Below, in pieces: positions 21,673 to 32,690 of a stretch of 64,000 nt of DNA. How positions within the stretch are numbered: position 1 is the first letter of the stretch; the number at the start of each line of letters is the position of its first letter. The stretch comes from Imbricaverruca yamaguchii. Its lineage: Eukaryota; Arthropoda; Thecostraca; Neoverrucidae. The notes under the pieces are model-generated. The model searched no databases, had not been told where the DNA came from, and saw nothing but the letters and a program-made list of their open reading frames with translations. The position numbers and the translations under genes are program-made. Location of the stretch: positions 833,501 to 897,500 of the forward strand of contig JAOTOL010001476.1 in NCBI GenBank assembly GCA_034440575.1. Reading direction: 5' to 3'.

Positions 21673-21802
21673 CTTTGTCGGTTCTCCGGCTCGGCGACCA
21701 TCTCGGAGAACCTGCCGGAGCCTTCGGACCAGCCGCCCAGCGCCAGCATCGTCCGCAGGCCCTTGTTGTACTGCTTCAACCCGTTGAAGCGTGCGTAACC
21801 AC
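21673..21802 (-). CDS. Chitinase exon with GGW motif
   Basis: 130-bp internal exon. The acceptor is ttgtccgcag above 21802. The first two bases complete a Gly codon begun in exon 26095-26289, and the last two bases (AG) are completed by the first G of exon 11454-11583. The donor is a strong consensus, AAG followed by GTACGT (21672-21667). It encodes GGYARFNGLKQYNK, then LRTMLALGGWSEGS and a segment ending in PENRQR. The KxxxxxGGW-type motif is the first conserved block of GH18 chitinases and forms part of the barrel near the substrate cleft. Confidence 0.93.
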
Positions 21803-22611
21803 CTGCGGACAATGGACACATCCGGTCACCAGGACTTGCCTATGAAGCGAGCGCAGGAACAGTCGGCCTGTGGTGTGCCCACGGCGTCCAGTGCCATTAG
21901 CCGCTGTCGCTCTGTAGAACGGCCCATTATAGCTTGATTGATTATTAGGGTTTTAGGGTGCGTCAGGCCCATTGTAGCAGTGCTGCTGCAATGGGCCGTT
22001 CTCACCCGCGCCGCTGGGTGCGAATGCGGAACGGTGTCGTGAGATCCAGATCCCGGGATCCATGGATCTCGTCATCCAATAGAGGCATTTCGATTGTCAC
22101 CACAGACCCCCAGGAGGTTAACTCAGCTTGTATTTCGTTGACGAGTCGTGAGCTCAGGTTCAATTCATGCTACGCACCCATCAGCATAGTTCCTTCGAGG
22201 CACAATCTCCTCTGACACCTAATAATGACGCTGACCTAACGAACCCCAGGACCACCGTCGAACAATCTCGATTGCACACCCACATTATCACTGAAGTTAT
22301 TGGCTGGTTACACTGATTACTTTCACATTTACTTCACATAATGACACGCCTGATGAGCAGGCGTGATTCGATATGAACGCTATCACGTCTGGTGGTCGTA
22401 CTGGACGCAAGCGATAGACTGCATGCTTCTATATTAAAAGAGTTATGAAACGTTATCGTGCGTTTGGACATGACGTCATATGAAATTCATTTGCGACTGA
22501 TGGCTTGGTGTTGCTTCACCGGCTGCAATCATTATCTTTCAACTTCGGGCTTTCAGTGCATTGGCATGTCAGAGACATCAGCGACTCCGACCACCACCAA
22601 GCTCCTGCACA
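21803..22611. other. Chitinase intron 1, start
   Basis: No exon seen apart from those listed. It holds HP1 variant copy C (21941-22013) and otherwise ordinary sequence. Confidence 0.45.
21941..22013 (+). repeat. Hairpin family HP1, expanded variant (copy C)
   Basis: The family leader attattagggttttagggtg is present, but the short inner stem is replaced by a near-perfect palindrome. ggcccattgtagcag (21966-21980) pairs with ctgctgcaatgggcc (21983-21997) with a 2-base turn and one G-T pair. GGGTG (21956-21960) can pair with CACCC (22003-22007), leaving two 5-base internal loops. A second partial copy of the arm, acggcccattat, lies upstream at about 21919. Confidence 0.6.
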
Positions 22612-23128
22612 ACCCCATCCCTTCCCTGTACCACCACTGGCACACTCCTGCGTCACTCCACCCCTCTTCTGCGTCACTCCGCCCCACTCCTGCACCATCA
22701 CCACGCCCACTTCTGCGCTGCCACAAGAGATCATCCCTGCAGTGGTGTCCCCACCTTACTCCGCCGCCGCCCCGCCCCACTCCTGCATCGCCCCACTCCT
22801 GCATCGCCTTCACCCCACTCCTGCATCGCCTTCACCACACTCCTGCACCGCCATCACCCCACTACTGCACCGCCATCACGCCACTCCTATACCGCCTTCA
22901 CCCCACTCCTGCACCATCCCCACGCCCACTTCTGCGCTGCCACAAGAGATCATCCCTGCAGTGATGTCCCCACCTTACTCCGCCGCCGCCCCGCCCCACT
23001 CCTGCATCGCCATCACGCCCACTCCTGCACCGCCTTCACCCCACTCCTGCATCGCCTTCACCCCACTCCTACACCGCCATCACGCCACTTCTGCACCGCC
23101 TTCACCCCACTCCTGCGCCTTCGTAATC
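22612..23128. repeat. C-rich minisatellite, ~22-bp units, with an internal ~220-bp duplication
   Basis: Units of the type cgccttcaccccactcctgc vary as catcacg/catcacc forms. A block with ctgcgctgccacaagagatc occurs at about 22710 and again about 220 bp later, so a whole segment of the array was duplicated. Open frames in all plus frames lack family signatures. Confidence 0.85.
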
Positions 23129-23699
23129 TCCACTGCATCTTCTGACCCTCACCGTCAGACTGCAGGGCCAGAGGGTGCTGATAGGGTGCTGCACGTGTAA
23201 GTGCAGGCTCTCCGCCAAACCCACGCCAGACACCCACGTTTGCAGCCAAGGCTGCTCCTCCCGGGTCGGCAGCCAGCTCCATGTTATGGCTTACCAGTCT
23301 GCAAGCTGACTCGCGGGAGGCTAAGTGGTGACTTTCGGCGAGGGATGTGCAGCATGCGATCTTAGTGTAGTATGTGCTTATTACTGATGCTTGCAGATGT
23401 ACTTTACAGTAAACGACCCGGAAAACTGTAGTCAGAACGTTATTTTGCCGCTGGCAAACGACAGGAAGGAGAAGCTGTTGTCCGAGCTTTCAGTATGCCT
23501 CTGTGAAAAAGGTGTTTTGTGAAGCCTGTCATCCATTAGACTGTTATCCCAGTAGCTCAGTTGGTCCTGCATTGTTGTTCTCCCCCGGCATCGACCTGCG
23601 TTGATCTCCCCTGACATGGCGGGACATGGTTAGAGTCGCTTCACGCGCCTGTATTCAGCGCCCGACTGAATGTCAGCTGGTAACTGGCTCGATGGCTAG
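23129..23699. other. Chitinase intron 1; A-box-like tRNA fragment
   Basis: Positions 23551-23570 (agtagctcagttggtcctgc) match the tRNA D arm and A box. The downstream B box is degenerate, so this is at best an old SINE head. Nothing else recognised. Confidence 0.4.
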
Positions 23700-23751
23700 T
23701 TAGCTATTTGGGCTTTAGGGTGCTTCGACCAGAATTGGTCATTCGCGCCCA
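23700..23751 (+). repeat. Hairpin family HP1, copy D (best-paired)
   Basis: Leader ctatttgggcttta, outer arms GGGTGC (23718-23723) and GCGCCC (23745-23750), and perfect inner arms GACCA and TGGTC around loop gaat. The best-formed member of the family. Confidence 0.78.
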
Positions 23752-24351
23752 CAACTGCACGATAAGACCGGGACGATCTGCTTGGCCGGAGTCGGGGCCG
23801 TGCTGCATTGATGAGACGTTACACTTTCGGTCAAAGTGTTGCCGTTTAACTGGAATTTACCGGTCGGTCAGGGTTCAAGTAGCAGTAGTGGGGCCGGGGT
23901 TCAAGTAGCAAGCTCTCCTTAGCAACAACGCCATTTTCCATAACGCCTAGGAACTACTCGATCTGGTGAGAAATAAGTTCATCCGTGTCAACAGCCCAAA
24001 CGTCGGCCAACAATAACACCGTGACACCAGTTGCTCGGGCATTACGTCTTCAAGTAATTGTCGGCCACGACAACTTTCCCTTTCGATCGGTCCGCTGTTT
24101 GACAGTAGCGCGGCGTGAGTTAACAAACAGCCGGCGCCGCCGCCGCTGCGACGGCGCCATTACCGTCTGACCCGGGCCACCCCTTCTCCGGCCGTGTCCA
24201 GCGCTCGTGCCGAGGTGGCGTCACGGTTCACCGCGCCTGTCGCTCGGCACGGAGGATGGGGCGGGGGAGGCGCCGACAGCGTCGCTCACATGGGCCGCCG
24301 CAATGACCGATTACAATGCGGACCGCCGGCGGCCGCTGACGCAACTCCGGC
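23752..24351. other. Chitinase intron 1, GC-rich spacer
   Basis: A short direct repeat ggggttcaagtagca-type occurs twice at 23871-23910. CpG-rich from 24100. No exon seen. Confidence 0.4.
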
Positions 24352-24530
24352 GACTGCGTGTCCGCAGCACGCGCTGTGTGTGTCCGAGGCGCGCGCTGTG
24401 CGTGTTCGAGGCGCGCGCTGTGCGTGTCCGCAGCGCGCGCTGTGCGTGTCCGCAGCGCGCGCTGTGCGTGTCCGCAGCGCGCGCTGTGCGTGTCCGCGGC
24501 GCGCGCTGTGCGTGACCGCAGCGCGCGCCA
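24352..24530. repeat. Minisatellite, 22-bp unit, ~8 copies
   Basis: The unit is cgtgtccgcagcgcgcgctg plus tg. It is extremely CpG- and GC-rich, with alternating gcgcgcgc runs that could adopt Z-DNA. It directly precedes an unrelated 31-bp array. Confidence 0.9.
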
Positions 24531-24557
24531 TGGATCGCCTGACGACCGGTCGCCGCC

Positions 24558-24818
24558 GTCCTGTCGGAGACTGTATTGTTGCTCGGCGTCACTGTCGGAG
24601 ACTGTATTGTTGCTCGGCGTCACTGTCGGAGACTGTATTATTGCTCGGCGTCACTGTCGGAGACTGTATTGTTGCTCGGCGTCACTGTCGGAGACTGTAT
24701 TGTTGCTCGGCGTCACTGTCGGAGACTGTATTGTTGCTCGGCGTCACTGTCGGAGACTGTATTGTTGCTCGGCGTCACTGTCGGAGACTGTATTGCTGCT
24801 CGGCGTCACTGTCGGAGC
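24558..24818. repeat. Minisatellite, 31-bp unit, ~8 copies
   Basis: The unit is gtcggagactgtattgttgc followed by tcggcgtcact. Copies are almost identical (one attatt, one gctgct variant), implying recent expansion. Only 30 bp separate it from the 22-bp array. Confidence 0.93.
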
Positions 24819-26094
24819 GTGAGGGGGCGGAGTCGATGTGGGTGGCGGCGGCCCGTCGCCACACAATGCCGTCGTCGCTGCCGACGCGCCTGACATTGCA
24901 CAACGCCTATTGCGGATGGCCGTCTTGGATGGTGGAGACGCGTAGTGTCGTTGGTCGCCGACCGGGCGGAACGTGGGTCGCAATACGTGTCACGAGGTCA
25001 TCGGTCGAGAGGGCGGATTAAGTATGACTTAGCGAGTGACAGGCAGCCAACAGTGCAGTGGGGGAGAGCTTCAGCGAGAGCGACCCCCGGTAACCGGCAG
25101 GCTTGCTTTCTCAACGGGTCGCGCACTTAACGATCTCACCGGATTTCCCGTCGTTCGAGTGTCTAGTCTTAGTCTTTAAAAACGAGAGATTCGTGACGGG
25201 ATACAAAAGCCATGCGGATGCTTCCACAATGGCGCTGGATGGGGAGAAACGGCAAGCTTGTCGAGATATTTAATCGTAGGAGGAATGCCCATGGATCACA
25301 GAGATGCATAGCTTAGCACATTATCGACTTATGTAAGGCCTAGCTAGGATCTATAACAACTAATCCCTCAAATACCGTGCACATAACTGATATCGGCCGA
25401 TAAGTATTTCAAGATGTGTATGACTGTGTCTGATCAAGAACGCTTTGATGTATGTGAGCACTGAAGCGAAAGTCGCTATCAACAACGTCTATGATCATTA
25501 GTTTGGCAGTTTTGTTTTTGATTCCCAGAGAGTGCCAATAGAACAAACCAATCTTCAGGCCATTTTCGCTGCAAATTTCTTGGTCGTTTTTTCATCATAG
25601 ACTAAGCGTTTCCTGGTCACGATGCAGAAATATCTACTGCCCGACTTTTATAAATAGCTGCGTGCAAACATTTCCCACCTCTCAATGCAGCAATGTTCCA
25701 CACGATTTGCAGCAGTCCACCCTGTCGCCATTCTCCCAGCTTGGGATCAAAACATAGCAACAAGTTCTACAAAGCTCAACCTCACGTCGCTGTGTTGCGA
25801 CTGTGATCTTATCTTAGCAGAGCTTTACCTTGTGCTTTGTTCTACCTTTTGCTCTAGAGTTCCTCAGCAAGCTCACCTTACCAAAGCTCAACCCTTTGTT
25901 GTTGCTGAGTCGCGACTGTGATCTGCCTCCCGTACTCTCCGCAATCGCATACTCTCCTAGCCGCAATCTAAACATGCTCTGTTTATTGTCCGAGCGTGCC
26001 ACTGTTTGTCTACAGTAAAATCACTAAACTGATGTGCTGCATTCTCAGCTTGCCTCTGCACACCTTCTGCTCACCACCCCCATCCCCTGCTCAC
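24819..26094. other. Chitinase intron 1, end
   Basis: No further exon or repeat recognised between the 31-bp array and exon 26095-26289. Confidence 0.5.
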
Positions 26095-26289
26095 CTTTCT
26101 CGATGTCCTGATACTTGTCGAACGGTCGCAGCCGGAAGTCGTCGCCGAACCCGCCGAACGCGTAGATCAGGTGGGTGCAGAGGTGGGGGTTGATGTTGGA
26201 AGGCTGGAACTTGGCCAGTCCGAGTCTGTACACCGACCAGTTGGTGTAGTAGCACACCACGCGCTTCCGCGTCTTCTTGATCACGGCAT
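26095..26289 (-). CDS. Chitinase exon, start of GH18 domain
   Basis: 195-bp internal exon. The acceptor tttcccgccag lies just above 26289, and the first two bases complete a codon from a missing upstream exon. Sixty-four full codons plus one base follow, ending GAGAAAG before donor GTGAGC at 26094. It encodes VIKKTRKRVVCYYTNWSVYR, then a middle part with INPHLCTHLIYAFGGF and RPFDKYQDIEKG. RVVCYYTNW is the first beta strand of the GH18 barrel and the Cys in LCTH is a usual disulfide partner. The single base left over pairs in phase with the two-base start of exon 21673-21802. The upstream exon with the signal peptide or membrane anchor was not found. Confidence 0.93.
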
Positions 26290-27399
26290 CTGGCGGGAAA
26301 TCCGACGGTTAGGGCGTATTCCCTGTACTGTGCACACGCAGAAGACGAGCACATCTTCAAGCAGTGCAGATATCAGCTGTCAAATATGGAAAATAGGGCG
26401 GTTGTGGGTCCAATGAATTAGACCGGTATGTGCACTACAAGAGCAAAATTAAACATCGTGGTTTGGCGGTACCAAAAACAAAAACAAATGATGGTTAGCC
26501 TGCTCCCTGGACCCCTTCTGACAACCATGCACTAAGCGGTCGGATGATCTGAGCCACCCCTTTCCTTCCTCTCGCACTGCTTCCCTACCTCCTCTCTCTC
26601 TCTCTCTCTCTCTCTTTGTCTCCATCCCTCTCTCTCCTTCTCTTTTCACCCACCACACACACTCTTTACCTTTTCAAAATGCATGCATATGTATTTATAT
26701 ACATACATATATGTATACATATATTTATATTTATATTTATATACATATGTGCATGTATACATAAGTGTGTGTATATGTATATATGCATATATGTATGTAT
26801 GTATATTGAATTATATTATATTTTGTTGCTCTCGTATGCATGATTATCTCCCCCTACACTAGCATATTTCCTTCGTATTTCCTTCCACTTGGCGGCGCTG
26901 TCTGCCGTTACGCACACCAGCCAGACGCACTGACGCAGTGTGTTGGCTCTTGCCGTGACTGCATGCTGTCGCGCCGCGGTTCAGTACCCCTGCTGCCGCC
27001 AGTGATGGTGACGTGAAGTGGCGCCCGCATCAGACAGTCTTTTGCTGAACTGAGCGTGGAGGATCTGCTGCATAACTAGGCGATAGTAATTGCGCAACCA
27101 AGAATGGAACACGGTGCTGAGATGGAACACACGTCCAGTAAAACCTTAACAGAGGATGAAGACCTCATGTGTCATTAGACATACAAGCTTGGAAATCATG
27201 GCTCGATTCAGCGAACTGAGCGAATTCAGTGTGTGGCGACTAGTACAGACTAAGAATAGCAATTGTCCTGCTTCTCCACTGATGATTGTTTCTTAGCTTT
27301 TTTAATTTCACGTACCTGATTGTCGGAGGTCATCTAAATTTCTTTATCAACGAGGATGTCGGCTCCGAAAGCCAAAACGTTGCTTCAGGTTTGAGTCTT
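26290..27399. other. Upstream of chitinase exon; microsatellites
   Basis: Contains a (CT)n run at about 26592-26615 and an irregular (TA)-rich stretch with atacatatatgtata motifs at about 26690-26822. No upstream chitinase exon could be recognised. Confidence 0.55.
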
Positions 27400-27690
27400 C
27401 ACCCGAGAAACTAAGGACTTGTGTGTTGGCCAGAATGCCGCAGAGCTTCGTACCAAGAGGAACTGTCGTGAAAATCCTAAGAGGGGTTGGCGACTCTAAA
27501 AAGAACCGGAGACGTTCCGGTCATGGACCAATCTTCAGTCACGTTGGTGTTCACAAGACTGAAGAAAAGCCCATTGTTTAAACGTCCCGGGCTCGCATTT
27601 GAGAAACCAGTCCCTGCCAGGATTTGTACCAGACAGCCTTGAAGTACGAATCTCTACGACACACTGACCAACACTGCGGCTAATTTACAC
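27400..27690 (-). mobile_element. Old tRNA-derived SINE
   Basis: On the minus strand, 27682 to 27668 reads TAGCCGCAGTGTTGG (A-box-like) and 27630 to 27620 reads GGTACAAATCC (B-box-like), with tRNA-like spacing of about 40 bp. A body of roughly 200 bp may follow towards 27400. No target-site duplication was found, so the boundaries are approximate. Confidence 0.45.
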
Positions 27691-28009
27691 ACGTGCCGTA
27701 ACCTCTCCTTCAGCGAGCTCTCCGTGAACCGCATCATTGAAACGGGAGCATTGCTTTGCTTCTCAACGACATGCTTGAATGTAAGTGCTTGCCTTAAATT
27801 AGTCACTTACGACCGCCCACATCATTAGACACACGCCAGATGGCCGCTTAATTTCACTTGGCACGCATGGAGCGCTGGCTACTGTATAAAGTCAGATGTG
27901 GGTTCCTGTTGCCAGTTCATGTCGGAGTATGGGAGTAGGTCAGTCATTTCCATTCTAAGACCCTGCCCCGGCACATGCTTGCATCATTACCCTCGCCGTC
28001 ATCCCCCCG

Positions 28010-28885
28010 GAGCGGGGTCACGTGTGGTCTGCTTCCACTCGGGTACGGGGTGGGTGTGGCAAATGTGCACTCCAGGGAAGGGCTGGGCGTGGTCAACTTC
28101 CTGTAAAAGGCCTCACGTGGTCAACTTCCACCGTAAGCCATTTGCAGGTGGGTGTGGTCATGTCCGTTCTCAGAAATAGGAAATGCTCGTTGAACTGTTT
28201 ATCTTGGGTCAAGTGTGGACCCGAGGTAAAGTTGAGTGTGACGGTGTCCAGTCCGGGTAGGGGTGGGTGTGGCATCCGACCAATGCCCTCCCCGGGGTCA
28301 GAGGTGACCACTAGTCGATGTCCAGCCCGAGGTGGGGGTGTGGCCACTGACCAATGTCCTTCCCCGGGGTCAGAGGTGGAAACTAGTCGGTGTCTAGCCC
28401 GGGGGTGGGGGTGGGTGTAGCTACTGTCCAATGGCGGGGTGGGTGTAATAGTGTCCAGCCCAGGGTAGGGGGTGGGTGTAGCTACTGACCAACGCCCTCC
28501 TCGAAGTCAGAGCTGCCCCCTGGTCGGTGTCCAGCCCGTGGGTGGGGATGGGTGTAGCAGTGTCCAGCCCTGGGTGGGGGTGGGTATGGCTGCTGACCAA
28601 TGCCCTCCCCTGGTCCGGGGTGTCCTCTGGTTGGTGTCAGCGCCCGGGGGATGGCTACTAACCAATGCCCTCCCCTAGTCAGTTAGTTATTTATTTGAGC
28701 TTTAGGGCGCTTTGACCAGAATTGACCATTCGCGCCCATCCCCCTCTCCGAGTCAGGTGTAACCACTGGTCGGTGTCCAAGCCGATGGATGGTGTGGGTG
28801 TAGCAGTATCCGGCCCGGGAGTAGGGGTAGGTGTGGCTACTGACCAATGCCATCCCCGAGGTCACATCCCCAGGACGCCTTTGGT
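28010..28885. repeat. Diverged G-rich minisatellite, ~60-75-bp unit
   Basis: Blocks such as gtgtccagcccgggggtggg and ctgaccaatgccctccccgg recur irregularly, with lengths changing from copy to copy. The array is interrupted at 28681-28738 by HP1 copy E. Runs such as gggggtgggggtgggtg could form G-quadruplexes on the plus strand. Confidence 0.75.
28681..28738 (+). repeat. Hairpin family HP1, copy E
   Basis: Leader ttatttgagcttta and outer arms GGGCGC (28705-28710) and GCGCCC (28732-28737), 21 bases apart. The inner stem is lost (gacca against tgacc). It lies inside a minisatellite, so it was probably inserted there. Confidence 0.72.
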
Positions 28886-29596
28886 CAGCGTCCGGCCCGG
28901 GGCAGACCTGCAGCCTGTCGGTAACAGTCTGAAGGAGGATCGAGCTCAGAGAAACTGAGCGGCGCGCGGCCAGGCAGAACGTGCGCCACTTTTGGCGCCA
29001 CGTCTCCGGCCGGATACCTGGCGGGAACTTGTGGCGGGAACTGGTGGCGGGAACTGGTGGCGGGAGCTGCGGAGAAGGTGCGCCTGACTGATGAACTGGG
29101 GAACTCCGGTCGAGTAGGTGGACTTAAGGCTCGCTGCCGGCAGCACGTGCCACATGCCACATGGCGCGTGCATGTTCGTGCGGTGTGCGCATATGTATGT
29201 GTAACTTATGTGCTATGTGTGTCATGCTTCTGTGATGTTCCTCATACATGCGCCACTTGTGTGTCACGTCATTATATGGTGCCACTTCATAGATGAAATG
29301 TTGAGATATTGTTGGGTTATGAGACGGTCTGCCCGCCTACGTGTCGAGTGGTCTAACGTACCAATTATTAACATTTGAGACGACCTCGGCAATGTCGGCA
29401 TGCATCAAGAGAGCTCAAGGGTTCATTCTCTTCTTCACTCCATGTACAAGGATTTGTGACGCAAGCAGTGTGGACAAGCGGAATGCCAATCACGCCTTAG
29501 AAGAGCGCCTGACAGTCTGCTGTTTTTGTGGCGAAAAGCTGCTTAAAGGTGATAATGGGGCTCTTCAGACATGAAACATCACAAATTAGGTTTTGT
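28886..29596. other. Intergenic, no supported gene
   Basis: A short ggcgggaactggt repeat (about 4 copies) occurs at 29018-29070. A plus-strand frame (29341-29574) ends with a CCFCGEK stretch but has no recognisable domain. Confidence 0.4.
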
Positions 29597-29917
29597 TCAG
29601 AACTTCCAGGTCCTCTTAAACTCCGGATGCCTTTCAGCCATCTGATAAAGAAACTGGGCAACTTTCTTGAAGCTAAAGGCCTCCGTGACCTTTGACCCTG
29701 GAGTCATTTTTTTAAGTCGGAGTGTACCTGGTAGCTCATCGATTGGCTCCCTTGAGCTCAGTGAACGGATCCCGGTGGTTTTCGAGGGCAGAATAGGAAC
29801 CGTGGTCTGAAGGGGAACACAGCTTTTGAAGCTAGATGGAATGTCTGCCATGAATCTTCTATCCTGCAAGTATTGCGCGGTACCGAAACTTGAAGTTTCT
29901 TTTCTAAGACCTAGCAT
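29597..29917 (-). other. Uncertain open frame, possible exon
   Basis: A 106-codon frame with balanced composition, ending in TGA. Just upstream on the minus strand is ccccctatcttcag, a fair splice acceptor. It contains FKKVAQFLYQMAERHPEFKR, which is helix-like, but I recognise no family. It is short enough to occur by chance; kept as a candidate terminal exon only. Confidence 0.2.
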
Positions 29918-30563
29918 TCCTGAAGATAGGGGGTCGTCATGAAATTAAGGGGCTTCGGAATGTGTGCCTCTTGAGAAGACACTGGCTGGCCATCGCGTCA
30001 GCAGGTCAGTACGTTAACGAGCTGGTGGTGAGAAGAGAACGTGTCAAATCCACCACGGGATTTCTTCAGTCAGCCAGTGGGGCTGATCGAGCACGTGCGA
30101 CTTATAGAAGCCAAGTTCACGTGCACGCGGCGGCTATGTTTCCCAACAATGACCATTGTGCTGGAGTGGCCAGATCTGCGCCCGCGCCAGTGCACCCCGT
30201 AGTGGCTAAAGTGGACGGTAGCCTGCCTACCGTGGGTGGACCTGTGGTCAGGCGAACTGAAGCGGTGAGTTAACTTTGAGAAAATGTTGAGGATTATTAC
30301 AGATAACGCCACGTTGCAAAAGCTCATGGTGGCACAAAAACAACGGTGGCTTTGAAAACTTGCGCAAAGGACGATTGAAGGTAGTCCACGCAGTCAAGGC
30401 CTTTCTGCTTTTAATGCGGCAAGGCGCGCAATTTTCGAGCAACACCCTTGGAAGAATAGTGGTATGATGCAGACGTGCAGGGGCATTATTAGGGGAGGGG
30501 AGCAGCTCTTCATTCCCGACAAGAAGTAATACTTGCATCAACGCGATGCCTCTCCATGGGTAA
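29918..30563. other. Intergenic, no gene seen
   Basis: Nothing recognised other than the sequence leading into the palindrome at 30564. Confidence 0.4.
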
Positions 30564-30717
30564 GAAACACTTCCTACGGCTAATGCTCTATCGAAAATCT
30601 TAAACCACTCCGTCGCCCCAGCATGTGTTTCCATTATATGCATATAATGGAAACACGGGATGGGGCGATGGAGTGGCTTCAGATTTTGGATAGGGCATTA
30701 GCGGTATGAAGTGTTTC
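30564..30717. repeat. 154-bp imperfect palindrome, 77-bp arms
   Basis: Centre between 30640 and 30641. The inner 32 bp (30625-30656) are a perfect palindrome. Outward, the arms stay aligned with no net gap to GAAACAC at the left end and GTGTTTC at the right end. I count about 10 mismatches in 77, several of which would be G-U in RNA. Possible readings are a hairpin MITE without spacer, or a transcribed hairpin precursor of small RNAs. No flanking duplication was identified. Confidence 0.85.
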
Positions 30718-30827
30718 CTGGAATGCTCCATCGTGGAAGGAAAGCGAAGTATATGCCCCCATTGCTTCGCATTAGATGAGCCAAGCCGTATGCCATTCGT
30801 ATCTCACCATTCATCTGTTTATACCAG

Positions 30828-32275
<1,448 letters not shown>

Positions 32276-32690
32276 CTTACCTGTGCTGGTGGCCAGTAGG
32301 AGACATGAGGCCAGTAGGAGCCGCTTACCTGTGCTGGTGGCCAGTAGGAGACATGAGGCCAGTAGGAGCCGCTTACCTGTGCTGGTGGCCAGTAGGAGAC
32401 ATGAGGCCAGTGGAGCCGCTTACCTGTGCTGGTGGCCAGTAGGAGACATGAGGCCGTAGAGGCCGTGCTGGAACATCCGAGCCAAAGACATGAGGCCAGT
32501 AGGAGCCGCTTACCTGTGCTGTGGCCAGTAGGAGACATGAGGCCAGTAGGAGCCGCTTACCTGTGCTGGTGGCCAGTAGGAGACATGAGGCCAGTAGGAG
32601 CCGCTTACCTGTGCTGGTGGCCAGTAGGAGACATGAGGCCAGTAGGAGCCGCTTACCTGTGCTGGTGGCCAGTAGGAGACATGAGGCAAG
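32276..32690. repeat. Minisatellite, 48-bp unit, ~8.5 copies
   Basis: The unit is cttacctgtgctggtggcca followed by gtaggagacatgaggccagt and aggagccg. Starts at 32276, 32324 and 32372 are exactly 48 apart. ccagtagga occurs twice per unit. A degenerate copy lies at 32450-32500. Each unit also contains GCTGGTGG. Open frames here follow from the multiple-of-3 period. Confidence 0.93.

Larger units (their letters stand above)
11454..26289 (-). other. GH18 chitinase gene, partial (three internal exons)
   Basis: Exons 26095-26289, 21673-21802 and 11454-11583 join in phase to give about 150 residues: the first beta strand of the GH18 barrel, the conserved GGW region and the catalytic motif. The product cleaves beta-1,4 links in chitin, in arthropods for cuticle and gut-lining turnover. 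From memory, the stretch FGGF, then RPFDKYQDIE, GGYARFNGLK and YNK matches group III (Cht7-type) chitinases better than digestive ones, but I could not search. The 5' exon(s) with signal or anchor and all 3' exons are missing from what I can see. Introns are about 4,292 bp (21803-26094) and 10,089 bp (11584-21672). Both are full of minisatellites and mobile-element remnants on both strands. Confidence 0.85.
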
